From CAG-390 sp964522215 (lineage in GTDB: Bacteria > Bacillota > Clostridia > Oscillospirales > CAG-272): 64,000 nt of DNA. Under the pieces are notes generated by a model, which saw nothing but the letters and a program-made list of their open reading frames with translations, did no database searches and had not been told where the DNA came from. Position 1 is the stretch's first letter. Each line of letters starts with the position of its first letter. The stretch lies in NCBI GenBank assembly GCA_964522215.1, contig CAZFVR010000001.1:62001-126000 (forward strand), written 5' to 3'. Positions 54,962 to 62,115 of the stretch are shown one piece after another. The position numbers and the translations under genes were made by a program.

Positions 54962-55657
54962 TTAAGCCTCAAATCTGTAGCCGACGCCGCGCAGGGTGAC
55001 CACACGGTCGGAATATCTGCCAAGACTCTTGCGTAAAAGCTTGATATGCGTATCGAGCGTGCGGGCATCGCCGTAAAAATCATACCCCCAGACCTCGCGC
55101 AAAAGCGTTTCACGGGAGAGGGCTATATTGCGGTTTGCAAGCAGGTAGAAGAACAGGTCGTACTCTTTCGGCGACATATCGACACGCTCACCGTCGATGT
55201 AGACCAAGCGAGCCGTGATATCGGCGCGCAGTCCGCCATCGTCTATCTCAACTATCTCATGCGGACGGTGGCCGTCAGGTGCATCACCGCCGCCGCGCTT
55301 TACACGCTTCATCACCGCCTCAATGCGCATCATAAGTTCCTTGGGTGAGAAGGGCTTTACAACATAATCATCAATGCCAAGCCCAAAGCCGTTTATCTTG
55401 TCATACTCCTCACCGCGGGCGGAGAGCATGATGATAGGCACACCGGAGCTTTTTCTTATCTCTCGGACGGCAGAAAACCCGTCAAGCTCAGGCATCATGA
55501 TATCCATGATAACGATATCAAAGCCGCCCTCACGGCAACGAAGCACCGCCTCCATGCCGTCCGCGGCCTCAGTCACGGTGTGACCCTCAAATTCGGCATA
55601 TTTTTTTATTATCGTGCGTATGCGCGATTCATCATCAACGACCAATATATTGTACAT
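54962..55657 (-). CDS. OmpR-family response regulator of the sortase locus
   Basis: A 231-residue regulator starting at ATG 55657 with GAGG upstream; a GTG four codons before it is the alternative. The receiver has VVDDES at 6-11, phospho-acceptor D52 in IMDIMMPELDGF, MLSARGEEYD and VKPFSPKELM. The C-terminal winged helix has MSPKEYDLFFYLLANRN, WGYDFYGDARTLDTHIKLLRKSL and VTLRGVGYRFE. It differs from the exporter-linked regulator, so the two systems are separate. Repeats at 55707-55750 are candidate binding sites. Confidence 0.95.
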   Translation of the reverse strand: MYNILVVDDESRIRTIIKKYAEFEGHTVTEAADGMEAVLRCREGGFDIVIMDIMMPELDGFSAVREIRKSSGVPIIMLSARGEEYDKINGFGLGIDDYVVKPFSPKELMMRIEAVMKRVKRGGGDAPDGHRPHEIVEIDDGGLRADITARLVYIDGERVDMSPKEYDLFFYLLANRNIALSRETLLREVWGYDFYGDARTLDTHIKLLRKSLGRYSDRVVTLRGVGYRFEA

Positions 55658-55706
55658 CGCTGTCCTCACTGTATTCTTTAATTGCCACCCGTGGCATTTT
55701 TCAAAA

Positions 55707-55750
55707 GGCTCGCAAAGGGGCTCTCGGTAAGGCTCTCAAAAAAGCCTCTC
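55707..55750. repeat. Four direct repeats GGCTCTC at 12-13-base spacing
   Basis: Plus-strand copies at 55707 (GGCTCGC), 55719, 55731 and 55744 (GCCTCTC). They are in phase with roughly one helical turn plus two bases and lie 50-95 bases upstream of the response-regulator start. Between copies are A-rich or GGTAA spacers. Confidence 0.6.
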
Positions 55751-55761
55751 AAACCCGGCAT

Positions 55762-55852
55762 GGCTCAGCCCCATATCCGGCCGAAATTGGCGGCGACTCT
55801 CACATTTTTCAGGTAGAGAGACGTGTGCCTTTGCGGCAGTTGGGGCTGAGCC
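55762..55852. other. Multibranched inverted-repeat structure, possible structured RNA
   Basis: A perfect 12-base closing stem (GGCTCAGCCCCA 55762-55773 with TGGGGCTGAGCC 55841-55852) encloses three small hairpins. They lie near 55777-55793 (CCG-GCC/GGC-GG with loop GAAATT), 55797-55820 (CTCTC.AC/GT.GAGAG, loop ATTTTTCAG) and 55828-55839 (TGCC/GGCA). It lies 14 bases after the htrA stop, between htrA and the response-regulator gene, and could fold on either strand. A GGCTTTTTT stretch follows 10 or more bases further on the minus strand. Confidence 0.5.
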
Positions 55853-55866
55853 TCTGCTTATTTATT

Positions 55867-57522
55867 TCAGTTGGAGCTGTCCTGAGCTGTCTCCGGCACT
55901 TTCTCCTTAAGAGTTATGCTGAGCTGTACCGTTTTGCCGCGGCGCATTACAACAATGCTTACGGAATCGCCCACAGCCTTGGTGTTGATGTAATTTGAGA
56001 TATCGCTTGCACTGCCTATCTCATTTTCATCAATGCTTATCACGCGGTCACCGCGCTGCAGACCTGTGGATTCATCGGCCGTCTCGATATAAGCACCCGC
56101 CTGTGTCGAGCCGTAGTACCTCCATGCGGTGTAAACATCCGCATCATATACGGTAATGCCGAGGGCGGGACGTCCGCGCACGTAGCCGTATTCTATCAGC
56201 TGTTCGCTGACGCTCTTTGCGTTATTGATGGGAATAACAAAGCCGAGTCCCTCAACACCGGTGCTTGAATACTTGGCATTAACTATACCGATAAGCTCGC
56301 CGTAGAGGTTAAAAAGACCGCCTCCCGAGTTACCGGGGTTGATGGCCGCGTTGGTCTGGAGCAGATTCATGCTCTTGCCGTCCACGCTCACCTCTCTGTC
56401 AAGCGCGCTGACGATACCGTCCGTCACCGTGCCGCCCAGCTCCCCCAGCGGGTTACCTATGGCAATGACCGACTCGCCGACAACGAGCTTATCGCTGTCG
56501 CCAAGCACTGCAACGCTCAGGGTCGCGCCCTCGGCGGGCTTTATCTTTATCACGGCGATATCCGCCAGCTCATCAGAGCCGATAAGCGCAGCCTCATATT
56601 CACTGCCGTCGGTCAGGCGCACAGTGATCTTTGTTGCGCCGTCTATAACATGGTGGTTGGTGATTATATATCCATCGGAGGATACTATAACACCACTGCC
56701 CGCACCGCTGAGAACATACTGTCCAAGGTATGAGCTGTTCTCTATCGTTTCGGTCACGATCTCAACGACAGATGACTTGACCAGTGCCGCCGTTTCAGCT
56801 ACCGACATAAGCTTGCCGGTTGCATCGACCTTAAGTGTTTCCACCTCGCGGGAGGACTGGAGCATCTGCACCGTGCCGCCGTTTGATTGGGCGGGATCGG
56901 GCTGACTGCCACTGTTGACGGATCCCGCAAGCCTGTTGGCAACAAACGTTCCGCCGAATGCGGCAAGACCGGAAAGAAGCACGCAGGCTACCACCACGCA
57001 GGAGAGCACTGCCGCGAGATGTCCGTTTTTACCGGAGCCGGCTTTTTTCTTTTTTGCCTTTTGCGGAGCTGCCGCCGGCACGGCCGCATTTGCGTAGGCA
57101 AAGGCGTTCGCGTTTGCATTTAAGCTTGCATCGGTATTGGCATTTGCGTATGCATTTGCATTTGTATTTGTGTTTGCGTTGAAATTGGCGTTATGATTTC
57201 CGCCGACACCCGCACCCATTGTTGCACCGTAGGATACATATCTGTACCCGCCGTCCGCTGTCTCATCAACCCCTGCGGCGTTGCCGTTCATGCCCTGCAC
57301 GGTACTGCCCTGCGGCATATAAGCAATGCCAAAGGATCTTTCCGTCGTCTCGGCGTTGCCTGAGACCGAAGCCGCCTCATTATTTGTATTTTGGATAGCT
57401 GTCTCGCCCGCCGATGCTGTTTTTTCAGCTTCGATATTGGTTTCATTTTCACGCAATTCGTTATTCACCGACTCACCGTTTGCGGTCTCCGAGTCAATGA
57501 TGTTCTTTTCATTTTCAATCAT
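55867..57522 (-). CDS. htrA: HtrA/DegP-type membrane-anchored serine protease with PDZ domain
   Basis: A 551-residue envelope protease and quality-control factor. The cytoplasmic N-terminus (about 1-167) is low complexity, with an Asn/Ala/Thr-rich run at 109-148 (NANFNANTNTNANAYANANT) and a Lys cluster. One membrane helix follows (168-195). The trypsin-like domain has TNHHVI with H291, LADIAVIKI with D321 and NPGNSGGGLF with S399. A PDZ domain lies near 455-540 (GLQRGDRVISIDENEIGS). The ATG at 57522 has AAAGGAG ten bases upstream. A TATAAT at 57566-57561 makes the earlier ATG at 57552 almost leaderless and so less likely. It may share regulation with the downstream sensor genes. Confidence 0.93.
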   Translation of the reverse strand: MIENEKNIIDSETANGESVNNELRENETNIEAEKTASAGETAIQNTNNEAASVSGNAETTERSFGIAYMPQGSTVQGMNGNAAGVDETADGGYRYVSYGATMGAGVGGNHNANFNANTNTNANAYANANTDASLNANANAFAYANAAVPAAAPQKAKKKKAGSGKNGHLAAVLSCVVVACVLLSGLAAFGGTFVANRLAGSVNSGSQPDPAQSNGGTVQMLQSSREVETLKVDATGKLMSVAETAALVKSSVVEIVTETIENSSYLGQYVLSGAGSGVIVSSDGYIITNHHVIDGATKITVRLTDGSEYEAALIGSDELADIAVIKIKPAEGATLSVAVLGDSDKLVVGESVIAIGNPLGELGGTVTDGIVSALDREVSVDGKSMNLLQTNAAINPGNSGGGLFNLYGELIGIVNAKYSSTGVEGLGFVIPINNAKSVSEQLIEYGYVRGRPALGITVYDADVYTAWRYYGSTQAGAYIETADESTGLQRGDRVISIDENEIGSASDISNYINTKAVGDSVSIVVMRRGKTVQLSITLKEKVPETAQDSSN

Positions 57523-57752
57523 AACATTAGATCTCCTTTGCGCTTTTTTCATTTGCCTATATTATAAAGACACTTTGTGACGGTTTTATGATGATGCATG
57601 AAATAACGCTTGAAATCAAATTTAAAACTCCACGATGCGCTCCGTCACAGTCAAGTATACACCAAAAACGCTTTTTTTGCAATAACAATTTTGCCGAAAA
57701 AAGCAGAATAAGAAATTTGTTTTTCGCAAATCATTGTCATGAGGTGAAAAAT

Positions 57753-58517
57753 ATGATATACTTTATATCAGATAAGATAGATATACCCAAAACGGCGCGC
57801 CGCGCACCGTTTAGCGAGGAGGCTTGGCTTCGCGCAAGGATCGAGCGAGATACAAGGCGGCTTGCGGTGCTCGGCTCACGCTCCGGGCGCAAGTATGAGC
57901 GGCATATAGCCACCGCGGTACTTGATAAAAAGCGTTTTTCGGGCTACAGCTATGCGGCATTCCTTTTTAATACGGCACGTACCACCCGCGGCTTTGAGCT
58001 TTGGGAGGATATATGCTCCTTTTTTCGCCGTTTCCGCTTGCTCTCCATGATCCTTCGTTTGCTTGCAGTGATCATGGCGGCGATAGAAGCCGGCGCGGCG
58101 TTCGCGGCATTTATGATAGCGGCGGGTGTATTGCTGGCACTCTCCCCTGCCGCTCTGCTTTGGCTGTTTGCCGCAGAGGTGGATGCCGCAATAAGCTCGG
58201 CCGCCGATCTTGACGCCGTGCGCCGAGCTGCGCAAAACGGCGGCGTGACATTCGTATTTCCGCCGCGCGACCCGCAAGCCCTCGGTCGCGACGGCACGCT
58301 CACGAGGCACGCGGGAGCACTTGCTGCCGGCGGCACTGTGCTTATCGTATCGCCTTATATGATATCCTCACGCGGGGCGGGAGGGCGCGGCGGCTACAGC
58401 TCGATGCGGCGGGAGCGGGCGGGCGTTTATATGATACGGCGGAGATTTTATTTTAAGCTCCGCCGCCGCATGGGCAAGCTTTTCACCGCCCGCGATACCG
58501 TAATGATATATTTATAA
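57753..58517 (+). CDS. Membrane protein of unknown function with two helices
   Basis: A 254-residue protein starting at ATG 57753 with GAGGTGA 5 bases upstream. The first 100 residues are basic and soluble-looking (RARIERDTRRLAVLGSRSGRKYERH, KRFSGYSYAAFLFNTARTTRG). Two adjacent hydrophobic segments cover about 105-150 (LSMILRLLAVIMAAIEAGAAF, FMIAAGVLLALSPAALLWLF). The C-terminal part has Gly/Arg-rich stretches. No homologous family was recognised. A 100-base spacer follows to addB, so it may be expressed with it or alone. Confidence 0.6.
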   Translation: MIYFISDKIDIPKTARRAPFSEEAWLRARIERDTRRLAVLGSRSGRKYERHIATAVLDKKRFSGYSYAAFLFNTARTTRGFELWEDICSFFRRFRLLSMILRLLAVIMAAIEAGAAFAAFMIAAGVLLALSPAALLWLFAAEVDAAISSAADLDAVRRAAQNGGVTFVFPPRDPQALGRDGTLTRHAGALAAGGTVLIVSPYMISSRGAGGRGGYSSMRRERAGVYMIRRRFYFKLRRRMGKLFTARDTVMIYL

Positions 58518-58653
58518 TTTTTATTACGTTATTTCTGATCCAGCAGATCGCTGTGCGTATCGGATCATGCGCATAACAGGCGATCATGGTTAACAGCTTA
58601 TTATTTTCACAGCACCGCAAGTGCTGACCGAGAAAGACCGGAGGGATACTTTT

Positions 58654-61600
58654 ATGGTCGAATTCGTATACGGCAGGCCGGGTTCGGGCAAGACCGAATA
58701 TATAATGTCACGTCTCGGGGCGGATGTGCGAGCGGGACGGCGCGCACTGCTTATCGTTCCCGAGCAGGAAACGGTAGACATTGAGAGCCGTATAGCCGCC
58801 TCACTGCCACCGTCCGCACAGCTGACGGTGGAGGCGCTAAACTTCTCTCGCCTTGCAAACCGTGTATTTCGCGAGCGCGGCGGACTTATCTATAATTACG
58901 CCGACCGGAGCCGCAAGCTTTTGTTTATGTGGCGCGCACTGCGCGAGTGCTCTCCTTTTTTAAAGGAATACGGCGGTCGCGCCGCACGCGATCCCGCACT
59001 GCCTGCGGCCATGCTCGGAACGATAAAAGAACTGCGCTCAGGAGGCATTACCGCCGATATGCTCCGCACGGCATCGCAACGGCTTGCGGCATCCGGCAAA
59101 GCGGGCGATGCAGCGGCGTCCGGACGGCTTTATGATATCTCGGTCATATATTCCGCATACGCCACACTGCTCGGGCGGGAGTATTCAGACTCGGATGACG
59201 ACCTCTCTCGCCTTGCCGAGTCGGTCTCCCGCGAGCCGTACTTTGGCGGCATGTCGGTATACATCGATTCATTTTCCAGCTTTACCGGGCAGGAGCACAA
59301 CATCATAAAGCTTATAATGCGGCAGGCGGAGGAGGTAGTCATAACCATCCCCATCGCCTCGCCCCGCGACCGTTCGATATATGCGCTCTCCTCAGCCGAA
59401 AGCTCAAGGCGGCTTCGCCGTGATGCCTCCGCCCTCGGTATCGCCCCCGAGATCATAACCCTTGGGGACGACCGCCGCGCACAAAACAGTGAGCTTTTGG
59501 CCATATCCCGCCAATTTGCGGGGGAGCGGGCAACTGCCGAGATACCCGAGGAACAACGCGGACATGTTGAGCTTTACTCCGCCGCCGATCCCTACTCCGA
59601 GTGTGACATGGCGGCGGCACGTATAAAGGAGCTTTTGATGGAGGGGGCACGCTGTCGCGACATCGTTATAATCGCACGCGATGCCGAAAAATATCGAGGC
59701 GTGATAGACACCGCCCTTGAAAAGCTGGGATTGCCTTATTTTATTTCCGAAAAAACAGGCTTTGCCACCCGACCGCTGGCGCGGCTGATACTTTCGGCAC
59801 TGCGTATACACGCGCTCGGTTGGCGGCGCGAGGATGTTGTGGCGCATATAAAGACGGGCCTTTTGGGGATATCGCCAAGGGATGCCGACCTTTTTGAGAG
59901 CTACGCCGAAAAATGGAACATCCACGGACGCGCATTTTGGTCGGACGAGCCATGGAACATGAATCCCGATGGCTTTGCCGACCGCCGCTCCGCACGCGGT
60001 GAGGAGATACTGGCGCGTGCAAACGCTGTTCGCGAATGGCTGCGCGAAAGGCTTGTTCCCCTTTTTGCCGCAATTGAGGCCGCAGAGAACACACGCGAGG
60101 TCTGCCGTGCGATATGGCAGTACATAGAAGATGCGGGAGTCCCCGAAGCACTGGCCGCGATAGCCGAACGCGAGCGGAAGGAGGGGAGGCGGCGCGAGGC
60201 GGATGTTACCGAACGGCTGATAGATTCCGCCATCGATGCACTTGAATGCGTATGCGATGTTTTTGACGGCAGCGGAACTGATGGAGAAGACACGACCGAC
60301 GCAAACGTTACCGATGCCGCCGGGGACAGCGACAAGGATAACGACAGCTCGGCGGCGCATTCCGTCCGCACCAAGCAAAAGCCCGATACGCAAACGCTTG
60401 CCGCCGCACTGCGGTTGGCCTTTGATGCGGCGGAGATAGGCAGCATACCCTCCGGCTGTGATGAGATAATGATAGGCTCCGCCAACATGCTGCGTGCGGG
60501 AAAACGCCGCTGTGCCCTGCTTTTGGGGCTTGTTGAGGGGGAATTCCCCGCCGCACCGAGCTCCGGAGGACTGCTCTCCGAGCGTGACCGCGAGGTGCTC
60601 TCCGCCCTTGAAATGCCGATCTCCTCCGGGCGCGATGCATTGGTATCCGACGAGATGTTTTATCTTTTACGCGCTGTATCCACGCCTACCGAAAGGCTTT
60701 GCCTGTTTACGCATGAGACGGATGCTGTTGGTTCATCCTGCCGTCCATCATCCGCATTTTTGCGCACTGCTGCGCTTTTTGACTACATAAAACCCAAAAG
60801 AGAGTCGGATATCTCGACCGCCGACCGCATTTGGAGCCGCAGGACGGCACTTGAATATCTGCCGTTTTGCCTTGGCACACCGCTTGCCGGTGCGATCCGC
60901 CTCTGCTTTGCAGGGGACGGCGACTTTGAGGCGGAGCAGCAAAAGATACTCACCCCGCTTGGCGCGGTCGAGGAGCGAATACCCGCCGCGCAGGCTCGGG
61001 AGGTCTTTGGTGATCGCATGGAGCTTTCGCAATCAAAGATCGAGGCGTTTGTGAGCTGTCCCTACAGCTATTACCTTAAGAATATATTAAGGCTTAACGA
61101 CGGCGAGCGAGTTGAGTTCAATGCTGCTGGCGTAGGCACGTTCATTCACCACGTGCTTGAAAAATATCTTCTCTACGCTTCCAAAAACGGCGGTTTTGAA
61201 GCTCCGCCGGACCGAGAGAGCACGCGGAAACTGCTTGACGACATAATAAAGAGCTACCTCGCGCTTTTCGGCGAGAGCGCACTCACGCCGCACATAAAGC
61301 ACACGGTATCCCGCCTTGGCAGAATAGCCGAGCTGTTGATAACCGACATCCTTGGCGAATTTGCAGGCGGCAGCTTCCGTCCCGAGGCATTTGAGGTCAA
61401 GATAGGCGGCCGAGATCCGCGTGCTGTGCCATCCCCCGAATTTAAACTGCCCGACGGCGCCCGCGTTGTTTTAAACGGAAAGGCGGACAGGGTGGATATA
61501 GCCACCGCTCCGGACGGGCACAGGCTTATAAGAGTGGTGGATTACAAGACCGGGGAACGCAAATTCACCCTTTCGGATGCGCGGCGCGGGCTGGACCTGC

Positions 61601-62097
61601 AGTTGCTTATATATCTTTACGCTCTAACAGCACCCCAATCCACTCGCGTAGATGGATATCGCCACGGCGGCGGAAATATGGCGGACATGCTTGGCGGCCG
61701 CCCTGCCGCAGTGACATATCTTTCATCAAATATACGCATGCAGGCGCTTGACCGCCCCATGAGCGGTGAAGAGGCCGAGCGCATGGCGCGCGACAAGATA
61801 ACCCGCTCCGGCCTTGTGATCAATGAGGATGAGGTGCTTGATGCCATCAGCCGCACACGCGACCCGCACTATATGCAGGGAGCGAAATTTAAATCGGACG
61901 GCACGCCCTCCGATGCGCTGATAGACCGCGATACGCTCAACACTGTGTTTGCGGAGCTTGAGGGGACGATATCTGACATTGCGTGCAAAATGCGCTCGGG
62001 CATGGCATATGCCCTCCCTATAACGATCGATGGCGACCGCCACCCCTGCAAATATTGCAAGTTTTTTGCCGTTTGCCGTTCAAAGCACAGGACTTAA
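58654..62097 (+). CDS. addB: ATP-dependent helicase/nuclease subunit AddB
   Basis: AddB is the scaffold and 5'-strand nuclease subunit of the AddAB recombination enzyme. The ATG at 58654 has GGAGG upstream, giving 1147 residues, the usual size. The Walker-A-like GRPGSGKTE (7-15) is at the N-terminus, and EALNFSRLANRVFRE follows. The C-terminal nuclease carries VVDYKTGERKF. Its Fe-S-binding Cys set is C802 in SCPYSYYLKN with CKYC and C in the last 17 residues (C1132, C1135, C1141). An Asp/Asn/Thr-rich insert (about 543-570, GSGTDGEDTTDANVTDAAGD) is unusual. addA begins 18 bases downstream. Confidence 0.95.
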   Translation: MVEFVYGRPGSGKTEYIMSRLGADVRAGRRALLIVPEQETVDIESRIAASLPPSAQLTVEALNFSRLANRVFRERGGLIYNYADRSRKLLFMWRALRECSPFLKEYGGRAARDPALPAAMLGTIKELRSGGITADMLRTASQRLAASGKAGDAAASGRLYDISVIYSAYATLLGREYSDSDDDLSRLAESVSREPYFGGMSVYIDSFSSFTGQEHNIIKLIMRQAEEVVITIPIASPRDRSIYALSSAESSRRLRRDASALGIAPEIITLGDDRRAQNSELLAISRQFAGERATAEIPEEQRGHVELYSAADPYSECDMAAARIKELLMEGARCRDIVIIARDAEKYRGVIDTALEKLGLPYFISEKTGFATRPLARLILSALRIHALGWRREDVVAHIKTGLLGISPRDADLFESYAEKWNIHGRAFWSDEPWNMNPDGFADRRSARGEEILARANAVREWLRERLVPLFAAIEAAENTREVCRAIWQYIEDAGVPEALAAIAERERKEGRRREADVTERLIDSAIDALECVCDVFDGSGTDGEDTTDANVTDAAGDSDKDNDSSAAHSVRTKQKPDTQTLAAALRLAFDAAEIGSIPSGCDEIMIGSANMLRAGKRRCALLLGLVEGEFPAAPSSGGLLSERDREVLSALEMPISSGRDALVSDEMFYLLRAVSTPTERLCLFTHETDAVGSSCRPSSAFLRTAALFDYIKPKRESDISTADRIWSRRTALEYLPFCLGTPLAGAIRLCFAGDGDFEAEQQKILTPLGAVEERIPAAQAREVFGDRMELSQSKIEAFVSCPYSYYLKNILRLNDGERVEFNAAGVGTFIHHVLEKYLLYASKNGGFEAPPDRESTRKLLDDIIKSYLALFGESALTPHIKHTVSRLGRIAELLITDILGEFAGGSFRPEAFEVKIGGRDPRAVPSPEFKLPDGARVVLNGKADRVDIATAPDGHRLIRVVDYKTGERKFTLSDARRGLDLQLLIYLYALTAPQSTRVDGYRHGGGNMADMLGGRPAAVTYLSSNIRMQALDRPMSGEEAERMARDKITRSGLVINEDEVLDAISRTRDPHYMQGAKFKSDGTPSDALIDRDTLNTVFAELEGTISDIACKMRSGMAYALPITIDGDRHPCKYCKFFAVCRSKHRT

Positions 62098-62115
62098 GGC
62101 AGAAACGAGGAAAAA

